DNA of 64,000 bases from Symsagittifera roscoffensis (taxonomy: Eukaryota > Xenacoelomorpha > Acoela > Convolutidae), in NCBI RefSeq assembly GCF_963678635.1, contig NC_087068.1, positions 50,427,724-50,491,723 on the forward strand, written 5' to 3'. The translations under genes and the position numbers were made by a program. Positions 44,103 to 56,084 of the stretch are shown in pieces (position 1 is the first letter of the stretch; every line of letters begins with the position of its first letter). Below the pieces are notes generated by a model. It had not been told where the DNA came from. It saw nothing but the letters and a program-made list of their open reading frames with translations, and searched no databases.

Positions 44103-46748
44103 CTATCGGCACTGCTTGGAACGTGGAAGGGTTGAAAACTTCACTTGAATTACAACCGAATGATTTTGTCACATCCCTCGACTTTTTACTGTTAACAGAG
44201 ACTATGGTCGTAAAGGACACAGAAATAACTGGTTTTACCTGTTATTATTCGCCAGCAGTTAGTCATGATGTGGGAAGACCGTCAGGCGGTATCGCTATTG
44301 CGATCAGTAAAAACATTCAATCAAATAGTTGCATCATTTTTAGATCCCAACACGTTCTTATTGTGAAAGTCAAAAACTGCAAAATGAACTTTTTGGTATC
44401 GCATTTTCAACCTTGTACAAAACTAGAGGATATCATTTTGACATATCCGAAGGACTATCCAGAATCGACAAGGAAGAGCTTACGATCATTGCAGGAGATT
44501 TTAACTGTCGCCTGGATCGGGGCGAAAGAGGCACTGACTTATTGCATATCTTATGGGAATTAGGGTTTGCTTGTCTCAATAGCTCCCAGGCACCAACATA
44601 CTACTGCCATAATGGCCGCAGTGCCATTGATTTAGTGTTTACAAACAACCTACAACTAACTTCAGACAATGTGACTATCACAGAAAATTCTGATTCAAAG
44701 CACTGCACCGTTGGATTCAAAGTTCACACCGACGTTGAAGGAGCTGACAGTAAGACTGCTCATATCAGAAAAATCGATCTGGAAAAGCTAGAATACAAAC
44801 TTAAAATCCTCAGCACGCCGTGTGTCGAGTCGTTGGATCGATGGTACGGAAACTTCATCTCGGCATTTAGAGAGTCAGTTCCAGCTGCCAAGAAACGGAT
44901 CTCGAAGGTCTGGTTCGACAGAAGCTGTTATTTGCTCCACGCAAAATTGAAAAAACAATGGGATCTCTGCAGCAGACAAGAAATAACAGAAAATCTTCGT
45001 GTGTTTGCATGTTACAAAAAAGAATTCAAAAAATTATGCCAATCTAAGAAACAGTCTCATGAGAAAACGAAAGAGGAACTTACCCTCAGCGTAGCAGAGT
45101 CTGACAAATCTCAGTTTTGGACCAAACTTAAGACCAGAAAACCACCGATCGCGCATTGCGCTGTCAGTTCTGACACCTGGTTCGATCACTTTGATAAACT
45201 TCTGAATGTTCCGTTATCGTACAGCTTTTATCCTGAGAATGCTGAAATTACTGGTTTTCATGATTATCAAACTTCAATGAGCGAGCGAATACCCGAAATG
45301 AGCAGTGAATTAAAACTAGCAGAAATAACACGTGTAGTAGCCAACTCAACCAATAAAAAAGCTGTTGGTCCCGACGATATCACCAACGAAGTCTTGAAAT
45401 CTTCTTTTGGGTTAGTATTTTCATTCCTTGTTACATTATTCAATATTTGTTTTACTAATGCTACATGTCCTGTTGTATGGCGAGATGCTTACTTAAAACC
45501 ACTCTACAAAGGAAAAGGCGAAAAAACGGATCCAAATTCATATAGAAGTATATCTTTGCTTTCTTGTGTTTACAAATGTTATTCTGCTATTCTATACAAT
45601 CGGTTAAGTAACTGGGTTGAACTTCAAAAGTTACTTTCTGATACGCAGTATGGGTTTCGAAAGGGTAGGAGCACCATACTTGCCGCGAAAAAGCTAATTG
45701 AGTCAATTAGAACAGGAATCCGTTCTCAGAAAAGGTATTACGTCTGCTATGTTGACTTCGAGAAGGCTTTTGACAAGCTTGACAGACAACTTCTAATCAC
45801 CAAGCTTCAGAGAAATGGCCTCCCTGTACACTTTACTAAAGTTCTGTACAATCTTTATGTTCAAAATAATATCCAAGTATGCTCGGATGGGTTTTTGTCC
45901 ACCAAAATATCTCAGACTATTGGCGTTTCACAAGGCGATAAGTTGTCACCGCTGTTGTTTGCATTATTTTTAGCCGATTTATCTGCAGAACTTGAAAACA
46001 CAGGCTGCTTCACAATTTTTTACGCCGGTGACTTAGCGATTGGGTCGACCGAACTTGACAGTGTTAAAAACGCAATGTTTGCACTCTAAAAATATTGCCA
46101 GAGAAACAGTCTCAAAGTGAATGTTGGCAAAAGTAAGGTGGTGGAACACAGAAATGGCGGAAGGCTGGCCAGGACCGACCAATTATTTTTCTACAACACA
46201 GAAATCGAATTCAAGATTTGTTTGAGTACTTAGGCATAGTGCTATCCACTAAATTGACAAGTTCCAAGCACCTGGAACATCTCCAAAAAAAAGCCTATGC
46301 TGCCTCTTGCTCTATACAATCCAAAGTCCAACTCAGAAAAATTTGTTTTAAGTCCTCGGTTAGACTCTATGAGAGCGTCATATTTTCATCTGCTTCTTAC
46401 GCTCTCGATGTTTTCAGCGATGTGTTATCACAGAAGGAAAGAGACGAACACTCCACCAAAGTGGCTGGGTTTTATTTCAAGAAATGGATCGGAATAAGTA
46501 TTTATAGCAGAACACACAAAATTTTGCATTTTTTGTTCAATAATGATTTTTTGGGCTTACAAAACTGTAGTCCTGCGCACAGGAGAGAAAGAGGTATTTT
46601 TTACAGCAACGATGAGACATGTAGTTGCAAGTACTGCGGTTGTGTGAATATCTCAGATATGCACCTTGACACTTGTGTCGGTTTCTCACAACACAGAACA
46701 ATCCAGCAAAAAGTCAAGGAAATTTACAGGTTGACACGTGATCCATGA
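44099..46748 (+). pseudogene. LINE D ORF2: endonuclease and reverse transcriptase
   Basis: The endonuclease starts TIGTAWNVEGLKTSL and continues LLLTETMVV. A frameshift near 44440-44470 leads to the 558-codon frame with IIAGDFNCRLDRG, SAIDLVFTNNL and SDSKHCTVGF (catalytic Asp/His region). Reverse transcriptase: KKAVGPDDITNEVLK, NSYRSISLLSCVYK, YGFRKGRSTI, YYVCYVDFEKAFDKLD, GVSQGDKLSPLLFALFLADL and FYAGDLAIGS. The last should be FYADD, so an active-site Asp is Gly. A stop at 46087 follows. The frame resumes after a shift at 46218 (EYLGIVLSTKL) and ends with a CxxC...HxxxC motif (CSCKYCGC, DMHLDTC). Confidence 0.85.
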
Positions 46749-46845
46749 GCGGTACCGATATTGGAAGTGGAACTGAATAAAAACACTTTTTTCCACTTTT
46801 TGTCTCATTGAGATGTTGAATTCACATATTATTATTACTAGAGTG

Positions 46846-48689
46846 AACTCTATACAGTTATGTTGAAGTGAGGCGAATTTTAGGTTGATCCATGTTAAAT
46901 CGATCAAATGTTCACTGTAAAAAACAAGTAAAATCTAACAGTAATTACTTGCGGTTCCGACCAAGTTTTTAACGGCGTTCGCGTGTTTTAGCTAATTAGC
47001 GTCATAGAATGGAATCGTACTATTTTCTATGTGCAGTGGAGCTATAATTTTTTTTGGTTGGAGCCTTCCAGCTGTAATGAGTCTCAAGGTTTCATGTCAT
47101 CAGCGAACCGCGAAGTTTCTCCGACCGACTGACATATAAAAGCACAAGAGATTGTGTCCCTGACCTTTCAGCCAATGGTTATTGAAAATACGGCATTTTG
47201 AGTTTAACAACGAAGGGGTCAAGGTAGCAATATCTGACGAGCCCGCCCAAATGGTTGACTATTAAGTCTACATATACTACAGCTAAATGCACAAAGTCTA
47301 TTGGACTACCAATACGCTTTAAACTCGCTAATGCTATACAAACTAAATCTTTCAAGGTAAAATGTCTCTGTGAAAGGTGGCTATACGACACTGTTTTTAA
47401 CACAAAGTTTTTTTCACAAGACTACAGTATTATACGATCTGACTGAGAACAAAAAACATCTCACATCCCCATGGTGTGTTATTATTAACGTAAAAACTAG
47501 TATAAACAGTGAGACGCTCAAAATTGATGTAGATAGCTGCCTGGTTTGCTAGCAAACGAAGAACTATACTTACATTCTTTCTACAATAAACCATTTAGCA
47601 GCCATTATCAATACAAAACCGAAGCCATTGAAAAACGTGTTATAAAAGTCCCGAAAGGCAGTAAAGCCATAATATGTGGTGTGTAACATTCGCTCAAATA
47701 CTACACAGCGATGGAGCGTAGAAAAAGTACCTTTTAACGACTGGCAGGCGTCAGTTACGTTAATTCTACTCTTTTTTCACCATCTCGACCTTGCCAGTTG
47801 ATTTTCTGGTCTGTTTAGGGCTAAGTAAAAAGTTACTATTTTTAGGCCATCAGTCAAACGATTTTTGATCAGCTTTCGTTTACATGCAAACACAACCACA
47901 TAGCTGAGTCTCGGATCCTCAGACTACGTGATTGTTTTTAAAAACACGGCTCGAATACCCTATTTTAATATGTTTTTGGTGACAGTTCTATATTAAATCC
48001 ATTGAAGATGGATTGACTCTTTCCTCTTCCTAGCTACTCATATTCTAAAATATCAAATAATACCGGTGTCAATTCAAAGTTCTATGGCATCAGAGTAGCT
48101 AAAAAGTTAAGTTACTACAGTCTTTCACCATATATCAGTCTCTGGGGGACCAAGCCTCCGCTTCCGTGTTCTCCTCGAGATAACGTTGTTATCACTCCCA
48201 ATTCGTGGCACGGGAGGGTACTGCTCTCCACCACCGAAGACTCCTTTCCCATTATCTTCTTACACTAAGGATTTTATCGAGCGTGACTGTCACAATAAGA
48301 GACTTCGTTTTTCTGTGTTCTCGTGTGACTGTTTTTCACTAGATTTTCTGTTGTTCTGTTTTTCTCAGCTTTTTTGGTCAAAATGGCCGCTTTTCGTATT
48401 TCTGAGTTATATCAACTTGACTATCGAAATTTTGAAAAAAGAAACTTTCAGAATAATTTGACCCTCCTTCTAAGCACTTTTTCGCTGTTGAGGCCTTTTC
48501 GCTTTAATTCGTGCTTCGTCGGAAGGTTGCGCTGTGCCAATCTGGCAGAATGGCACAGTGACATCACTTTTCCCTTCGAAATTTGAGACGTCCTCTGGAC
48601 TCCGGACAGAAAATGTTTAAAATACTATTAGATGTCCATTACTTCTGAGACATCTACTAATGAACAAAAAATAATAAATTTTTTTGAAG
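46846..48689. other. Intergenic with unassigned short frames
   Basis: 46960-47185 resembles 51820-52040. Between about 47220 and 47660 the plus strand has two overlapping shifted frames of 60-63 codons with coding-like composition (LYDLTENKKHLTSPWCVIIN) that I cannot assign. 48186-48590 holds two more. No family was recognised. Confidence 0.35.
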
Positions 48690-51025
48690 ATAGAATGTTT
48701 GATACATAGATGTACTACTCTGCCCAAGTTGCACTGTCTTCTCTACTCGCGACGATGACTTTGACAATATATATGACGGCTTAGGCAACTCCTCCGTAAG
48801 ATCCATCCTTGAACTGAAGTACCATGAAGTCTCACGAACAAAGGAAAAATTCAACAGCTATACCTCTGGTGACTTTTACGCTATCTTAGAAAGCATGGGC
48901 AAGAACAGTTTTGAACCCAACAGCTACACTAACATAGACAACATGTAAGATGAGTTTCAGAAGTATCTCTGGTTTTCAATCGATGCTCATGGACCAAAGA
49001 GAAGAAAATGCAGGCAATCACTTCCTCCATGGAAAAAAATCCATCACTTCAACCCAAATAAAAAACTTAGAGACTCCAGGAGGACTACATGAAAGATGAC
49101 GCACATGCTACAGGCGAACAAAAGTACTAAATCTATAGGCTCAAGTGAACTGTTCAAGGAAGACATGATATGTTATAAGAATTCAGTATTTGGATCTAGA
49201 AACAAAGACAGCGTATATAAGCATTTAAAACATATCAACCAGGGCGCCAACATTGTTGCAACTCTTTGCTACAATAAAAACTCTGCCTCAAATTACCTAT
49301 ATAAGGCAACCTTATTCAACGAATTCTCTAATTCTTTAAGCTTTAACAAAAAAGCTTTAAGAAAAAGCTTTAACAAAAAAGATTTGGCGAGCACACTTGA
49401 CGTCAGTTCACCGAATCTGAGTAATTTCGTTATCTCTATTATTGTAATCGAAAACCTCCTTGATGTTATCGATACGACTAAAATGCGGGGACCAAAAGTT
49501 TTGCCGCCTAGTTCTTCTATCAAAACAGAAGTCAAAAGTACATAATTCTGAACAATTTCTTTAAAGACGTGAAATGCCTCCGCAAGCACCCAGCATCTTG
49601 GAAAAATGAAGCAGTAGCCTCAGTATTCAAGGAGCGTGATTCCAGAAATGTTGAGAGCTATCGCTCAATTTCACTATTTTGCATTGATAGTAAAATCTTT
49701 GAAAATATGTTTTTAATCCTTTGTACGAATACTTCAGGATGTATTAAACAAGAAAATCAACATGGATTTGTACGAAAAAGATCTTTTATAAGTAGCATGC
49801 TACATTTTTTGAACAAAGTTTACTGAACACTCGACCAAGTTCCCAAATCGGAAGTAGTTGCTTTCTATGCTGATTTCTCAAAATCTTTCGACAGAGTACC
49901 AAACAAACTCTTACTAGATATGTAAAATATATTGGTATAAAAGGTTTTTTTCTGGACATTCTATACGATTACTTGCACAAAGGATTCACTGCGTCTGTCG
50001 AACGAAAAACAAGTAGTGGAGTCCCTCAGGGGTCAATTTGGAGGCCCCTGTTGTTCTGCAGCTTCATAAATGATCTGCGCGATGTACTCAGATTCAATGA
50101 CCTTTTCATCTTCGCAGAAGATCTGAAAAACCTGGCCATCAACAAAACGAACGATGAAGTTTAGTGCAACTTAAAGGAAATTGATGATTGGGTTCATGGA
50201 AACGATATGCAAATGCAGTAGACAAATGCTCATATATTAAATTTTGAGCAAATTCGATCAATCTGATTCTAAATGCAATCACACTTGAACAAAAATAAGT
50301 ATAAAAGACCCATGAGTTTATGTCAGCCAAAACTTGAATTGAACTACTCGCTTAAATGAACGCCTGAAAAAAAACGAACAGACTTCTCTACTGCCAACGT
50401 AGAAACATAACTTACAACACAAACACTTTTGTAGAATTAGGACTGTACCAGTCCCTTCTATGGTCAATACTACTCAACGGAGAACACTGAACAGCCCCCT
50501 CAAACAAGACCTGAAAAAATTCGAATCGTTCCAAAAGAGGACTATCAACTGGACCTAAGGGAATCTCCATTTCCAACGAGACTACACGGACCAGCTGCGC
50601 CTGTTGAATGTACTACCGCTCCCACTCTACATGCAATTGAATGACGTACTACTCTTGACAAAACTATGCTGAGATGCAAGCGAATACAACATCTAAATTC
50701 CGTTCAATAATCGTACCATCAACAAAATATTAGAAAAATTTACTCTGAGGAAATCACGAATCGAGAAAACCAGACACGAGTTCATTCTTTGGACTGCAAG
50801 AATCGCAAACCGCTTCGACGTAAACATAATTTATCGAAATTCTAAAGGCCTCAAAAAACGAAATTTCTTCCTTTTCTTGAGATACGTCAATGAGCGACTT
50901 TCAAGCAATAACTTGTGCACATCGCAGCTGTGCTGTGATTGTGCTATTTGTTGAAGTTTATGGACAATATTATAACGCATGCAGACGGGATGAAAATGTC
51001 TTCTAGTTAACTGGGAAATCAATTC

Positions 51026-51071
<46 letters not shown>

Positions 51072-51080
51072 TTAAAAACG

Positions 51081-51120
<40 letters not shown>

Positions 51121-51122
51121 GT
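48690..51122 (+). mobile_element. LINE E (non-LTR retrotransposon) with (CAA)n tail
   Basis: The pre-RT region is at 48700-49545 (NSYTNIDNM, then YLWFSIDAHGPKRRKC, the usual linker). Reverse transcriptase follows: FKERDSRNVESYRSISLFCI (49640-49690), QHGFVRKRSFISS (49758-49800), VVAFYADFSKSFDRVPN (49857-49905), SGVPQGSIWRPLLFCSFIND (50013-50075) and LFIFAEDLKNLAI (50101-50145, YADD changed to FAED). The C-terminal part at about 50755-50960 includes SRIEKTRHEFILWTARIANR. It ends in a (CAA)n microsatellite. Many stops; inactive. Confidence 0.75.
51027..51121. repeat. (CAA)n microsatellite
   Basis: Near-perfect CAA/ACA trinucleotide repeat interrupted once by ATTAAAAACGA. It lies at the 3' end of LINE E and probably grew from its tail. 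Confidence 0.95.
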
Positions 51123-51174
51123 ATGTGACACGTCAAAAACAATAACATTTTTATATCGTACTAAGTTTATAACT

Positions 51175-51775
51175 AAGAGTGTTCGAAAAATTTTGGTACT
51201 TGTAAGGTTTTTATTTCGACTTGCTTGAAGACCCGTCGGCTTGTTTTCCTAGACCCGGGTAGGCAAGCATCTCTTAACACAAACGTCGTGCGTTCAAATC
51301 TCGCTTCGGTTAGACGCCGACAAGTATAACATATTTCTATCGCATTTAGCATATAACTAAGAGTGTTCGAAATATTTAATCAATTTTATTGTCGCACATA
51401 CCCGTCATCCCCGGCATCCCAATCCAATACTTGTTCCATTTCACATTCGTTGGAACCATATATTTATATATTCTCTCCATTTTGGCAATTAATACTTTGC
51501 GTTTAGTGGCCAATTCTTTCATATGGTTTCTAAAATGTTGTAAACCATGCGCATCAATTTGAAATACCCGGAAAAAACCTCATTTGAGTGATTATAAGTT
51601 GAATATCTACTTGCAGTTTGACTGATGATTGCGTGAAAGCTGAAAACGTTTTCGGATAGCTTCTTAACATTGATGCCTGTTTGTTCTACTTCGATTATAA
51701 AGTTTATTGGCAAATTGATAATGAGCCAAAAAAAAAGTTCCACGGCAATTCAAAAACTTTTGCAATATAGTATTT
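51175..51775 (-). pseudogene. Decayed duplicate of exon 1 of the coiled-coil gene, with flanks
   Basis: The segment is collinear and in the same orientation as about 36660-37250. It includes the tRNA-like block (CCTAGACCCGGGTAGGCAAG), exon 1, its acceptor side and upstream intron or flank. In the copy the start codon ATG is ATT (CAAATTGATGCG). A short AT-rich insertion (TATATTTATA) breaks the frame, and the acidic DDEDD has changed to include Ala/Gly. The donor GTATGTGCGAC is still present. Because introns are retained it is a DNA-level duplication, not a retrocopy. Confidence 0.8.
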
Positions 51776-51819
51776 TCAACTGTACAAAGAAAAAACTAAT
51801 GGTGTTTACTTGAGTTTCC

Positions 51820-52040
51820 AGCCCTGTTTTTAACGGTGCTTGCGTGCTGTGGGTGTTTATAGACATGGCCATGGGGACGTTTTTTTTTCTAGAATGGGGG
51901 TAGTTTGCTAGAAGCTTTTAAACTGTAACTCAATCCTGGCCTCCCATGTGTTAAGCGACACGAATTGGCTCCGACAGCGACAGAGTGAGGTGCAAAAACA
52001 CAAGAGAGAGTGTCTCTGACCATTGAGCCAATGATTATAT
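51820..52040. repeat. Dispersed repeat related to 46960-47185
   Basis: Shared blocks in the same order: GTTTTTAACGG, TTTCTAGAATGG-like, TCCGAC, AAAAGCACAAGAG/AAAACACAAGAG, GTGTCTCTGACC-like and AGCCAATG. Confidence 0.5.
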
Positions 52041-52321
52041 GTTCCTCTTAATCTCATATGTGACGTGAGTGAGAGACTGTTTCATAGTGTTTTCATGGCG
52101 CTCCTGTGTGCGCATAAGAATGGACAAAGTGGATTCATCCAGGTCCGGTCTTCTGGCATAGATGCAAAATACCGGACCCGGACGCTGTAGAAGCAGTCCA
52201 ACATGGAAATAACCAATTACGCAACATCAATTAATGAGTTTCCTTGGCTTCGCAAATTAGTATAGAGATTTTGTGCTAAGCCGACAAGATAGACCCGATG
52301 CAACAACTGATGCGGCACAAA

Positions 52322-53850
52322 AAAAATTCACATGGAACGAGAGAACAGAAGAAGAATTTCAAAGGATAAAAAAAGAATCGTGGGATGCTTCGGTACTGGA
52401 AATGCCGACAAAAAATTTACGCGTTAGACATCGTTGAATTGGTGGTAGCAATTTCAGGTGTACTTCACTAGCAGCAATGCTAAAATGCTAGAACTGTCTT
52501 GAGACCAATAGTTTATGGCAGCACAGTCTTGAGTTACACAGAATCGAAATATGGGCCCCAAAAGCAAAAAAGCGTGCTGTGATGGCTTTTTTAGAAAAAG
52601 GCCGTGCATACTTGGGTAGGGACTTATTTAAATTAGGGGTGGTTAACAGAGCGTAATCATGGTTGAAAACCTAATCCATGGTCCAGGTTGTAATAGTAAG
52701 ATGAATTGTCAGACTAGATAGATGGAACAAGATTATCGAAAAAAGGACTAGAGACAAAAATCAGAACGCCAACAGTTTGAGCAAAAAGAGAGAATTTTAT
52801 GAGAGACAAGAGCAAAAGGAGGCAGACAGGCCAGGTATAAAGGATAGATCCTCGTTCATGTACAAATCAAACGACAATTTACCTTTAACAAGGAGGCTAG
52901 ACAAGTCAGGTCGAACAATAGAAGATCAGTCGGAACTTCGACCTAAGGAAGAGGTGACGATAAAAATACTGGCTAACACGAAGAAGATTCCAAAGCAAAT
53001 TTAACTCAATTCAAGATTAGTCAGAGAAACCTTATAAATGAAAGGACACATTCTAGAGAAAGTAATAGTACGTCAAAAATGATTAGAACCGGTACTAATT
53101 CGATTACTAGAGAAATTGGCAACCAATAGTGAGGGGGACTCGAGTACAACGCGAGAAACCACATCACAAAATCTCACAAAACTGACGAAGAGGAGACAGG
53201 TCCTTGACAGGAGAGAAACTCTAACGAAGATTAAAAAACGAAATCAGTGACATTATGCGCACGTTGGTAAGCAATATCCCAGAGAAGACATGAGTCTTGG
53301 GAGCAGTAGCCACTGAAAAAAAAAAGAAATTTACAAAAAAAATTTCCGGCGAGTTGGAAGAATCAGACTCGAAACGGGAGTCAGATTTTTGAGAAAAAAA
53401 ATCTAGAGGAAGGAAGCTACAAAATTTTGAGTCAATTTCACAAGGAATGGAAGGACTTATTTCACCACACGTTAGATGGAGTACAAGTTTGCAAAACTTA
53501 GGACAAGGGGAAAAAGTCGCACAAGCACATCGTTATAGTCGTACCACAACTGTACCAAACAGAAGTCCTCTTCAGATTTAACGACCAAATAGGACATCAA
53601 GGTATGGATAAAATACAAGAAAGAATGCTACATCGCTTTGATTGGCGGGAATGAGAAAGATTTGTAAAAGATGAATCAATGCATGCTTAGGATGCTTAAA
53701 GGTAAAAGCGCCCAGGGAGATGACGTTCCCTTTGAAATGAGTAGAGAGCCCAAAATTTATTGAGATTTTGACAGACTCAGGCTATATTGAGACACCAGTT
53801 ATCATAGATTATTTTACGAAAACAACAGAAAGTGTATCTTGCCAAACGAC
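52322..53850 (+). pseudogene. Gypsy RNase H and integrase remnants, copy 1
   Basis: Frame pieces in order: FTWNERTEEEFQRIKKESW (connection subdomain), KRAVMAFLEKGRAYLGRD (RNase H), LDRWNKIIEKRTRDKNQNAN (the 'KNQNADALSR' position), MDKIQERMLHRFDW and INACLGCLK (integrase HHCC), and PVIIDYFTKTTESVSC (integrase core start). The integrase is cut off after the first catalytic block, where it joins gag-like sequence. Numerous stops. Confidence 0.7.
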
Positions 53851-53879
53851 AACTGTTATCACACAGGAGGACTGGAGTT

Positions 53880-55060
53880 GGGTATCTCAAGGATTCGAGC
53901 GCAGCAGACGTAATAAGAGTACCCGCAGGCCACGAGGCTGAAAAGGTATCTAAGGAAGACCCAAGGTGAACGGGATCAGGTGACACGAGAGCGGGACCGA
54001 GCGATTCTTGAAAGAGATCAACTGAAGTCCGAGCTAGAACAGGTCCAGAAGCTATACCAGGAGGCTATCAGGAGCAGTGACAGGAGGACGACGGAACAGT
54101 TAACAGCGAGTGATCTTCTAGTGACACGCTCAAGTTCTGAGTCCAGGGTGGAACCTGACTGGGCATCTACAGCAGCTGGCCGCTTCAACTTCGACAGCAT
54201 TGCCCATGAGCAACATTGCGACGCCACGCTATGGAAACCGGATGTAATTTTCAGTTTTACAGGCGCAGCAATGCCGAAAATGCTGGCCTCCCTCTAAATG
54301 GATGATGATGGGGACGAAGGATGTTTCTAGAGCAGAGTCTCGAAAGATTACCCAGCTTTCGGAAAAAATAAGTTGCTTTAATTAAGAGGTCAGGACCTCA
54401 CGATACTTACGAAATTTACGTTACCGTAAGTACGCAATGCGAGGACAATGGACGAAACATGAATGAGAGGGTCTGTCATATCAACAGTTTAATACTAGAG
54501 CTCCAGCGGCAATGCATCATGCCTTTGCGACTGTTGGACGTGGCCCGCAAAAAGGAGGAATTCTGGCCAGAGGTATGCTCAACAAATGACATCCAATTCG
54601 ATCAACCAAAAGTCAGAGAAAGGCTAAATAAGTTTCCAGCAGCAAATGGAGAAATAAAGTCAGATCTAGTGGAGATGGGACGTTTCACTTTTGGTCCACA
54701 GCCGAAACCACCCTTTTTCCCTCTCACACCAAACGAACCTAGATTAGGAGAACAGAGGGACTCTAGAGACAGTTCCACAAGCAGCAAGAGCAGTCACCAC
54801 GGCTCTAATTCCTACGAGGGTCTCTAACACCCCAGGGCTCAGTGGTAGAACTTGCCTTGATGGTGGAGCATGACAACAAGAGAAGAACCTCAGAACGACT
54901 TCAAGAGGGCTCGAGAAAGATAAAGTTTCTGGTAAGGGTTAAAAATTTGAGCCTGAACCTGCCAAAGTTGGCTTTTAGGCGAAAGATCATGAAGTCATTG
55001 GAACTGAAAAATCTTCCTCACGAGGACCGTCAACATTTTTCAGACTAACACTTGGATAAT
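53880..55060 (+). pseudogene. Gag-like coiled-coil region, copy 1
   Basis: Frames 53980-54297, 54459-54827 and 54842-55048. The first is a strong coiled coil (RAILERDQLKSELEQVQKLY) ending near WKPDVIFSFTG. The second contains LILELQRQCIMPLRLLDVA, a PQPKPPFFPLTPNEPR proline-rich stretch and a Ser-rich tail. I infer Gag from its position next to pol and the repeated unit. No capsid or knuckle motif proves it. Confidence 0.45.
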
Positions 55061-55357
55061 CAGAAAGCTTGTAAAAACTAGGTCCAGCCTGAATTAGGGT
55101 CTTTCGAACTTTGGTTTTTTGGTGGAACAATTTTTGAAAAAAATAAATGTGAACAAATCAATGGCGAGCCTCCCATAGAGTGGAAAAGGTAACCTTGTTT
55201 GTAAGGAATTTTTTCTATTAGTGAACGGATAATATCAAATGCTTCGGAAACTCTTCAAAACAAAACACAAGCAACTATCCCTTTTTACTCGCTATCAACG
55301 AGTTAAATTCATTGACATTTGTGCTTCATGAGTTTAAAATTCATTGGGTTGTAAACC

Positions 55358-55798
55358 TTAATAATATTGAAATAAATGTACAATTGGAGAATAGAGAACG
55401 TAGAAGAGTTTTGCATAGGTTAAGTAAGATTCTGGTTCATTTTCCCAGTCATCTTCTGATTTTGCTTTATGTTCCTTTTTTTCTATTTTGAAAGCATCAA
55501 ACCACCTTTCTATGGATAATTGAAGCTTCAAACTGAGGTAGGTATCACGCATATCCAAATAAAGATTACGGTTCGTCTCAAAATCTAACTCAAAACTGCT
55601 TGCATCTAGAGAAGTACTGGGAAAAAATTCTTGTTTGTAAGATGACCTATTTGTTTCCAAAACTGGGATTTCATCAAAAATCTCCAAGGAAGAATTTGTG
55701 AAAGCTCCGTACCAAAAATTAATACTATGGTTTATGCTCGTTTTATGTTCTTTAAAATATCTTTGCAAGAGCGACTGGTTCTTGATCTACTTTTTTGA
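55358..55798 (-). pseudogene. Maverick/Polinton-like capsid-related ORF, N-terminal part, copy 1
   Basis: A minus-strand 136-codon frame with SLEIFDEIPVLETNRSSYKQ, FELDFETNRNLYLDMRDTYL and SLKLQL. The order 'LxIFxxPPTQxS...piEF.i.g...YiDLxxTYLxlxlki' is that of the capsid-related proteins of Maverick-type elements (the F54H12.2-like family). Only the first ~100 residues of the usual several hundred are here. Relics at 60540-60960 and 63340-63720 repeat it. Described as an endogenous relic only. Confidence 0.5.
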
Positions 55799-55863
55799 GA
55801 AATGCTACTACTAATTCTACGCTTGAATTTCTTTTTTCCACCTCTCAACTTTTTTCAAATTAA

Positions 55864-56064
55864 TTATTTTTCATATTTTTTTCCAAATATTTTGATTTTT
55901 TTCGTCCGCCAACAATTTCTGCCAATCTCGGGAGCTGCAATTTCAAGTAAATCTGCTCCGAATTTTTGCAGTTGGGACATCTTTTTTGATGAAGGGGATT
56001 GTATTTTTACCGAAAATTTGTGCAAAAGCAACTGAACCTCTTCCACGCTGTCTTGCATGTCCAC
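55864..56064 (-). pseudogene. Small ORF upstream of the Maverick-like capsid remnant, copy 1
   Basis: 66 codons, MDMQDSVEEVQLLLHKF, then FGADLLEIAAPEIG and a Lys-rich end. It is conserved in all three copies (also 61014-61286 and near 63850-64000) and lies just 5' of the capsid-like frame. The ADLLEIAAPEIGG-type helix resembles small hydrophobic virion-associated proteins of Maverick-type elements. Function not assigned. Confidence 0.4.
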
Positions 56065-56084
56065 AAAATTTAAGAAACAAAAAA

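Larger units (their letters stand above)
43423..46845 (+). mobile_element. LINE D (non-LTR retrotransposon), nearly complete
   Basis: Two overlapping reading frames plus a short 3' region ending in an ATTATTATTA tract. ORF1 has a zinc-binding head and an RRM-like part. ORF2 has an AP-type endonuclease, reverse transcriptase and a C-terminal Cys/His motif. Domain content matches the CR1/L2/Jockey group. Inactivated by frameshifts, a stop at 46087 and a mutated active site. No target duplication was found. Confidence 0.85.
52322..56081 (+). repeat. Chimeric gypsy/Maverick tandem unit, copy 1
   Basis: The sequence from TTCACATGGAACGAGAG recurs from about 56083. The unit holds gypsy pol remnants, a gag-like region, and Maverick-like sequence on the opposite strand. 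Compared with copy 2 it lacks two blocks, corresponding to 57133-57569 and 58091-59055. Confidence 0.9.
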
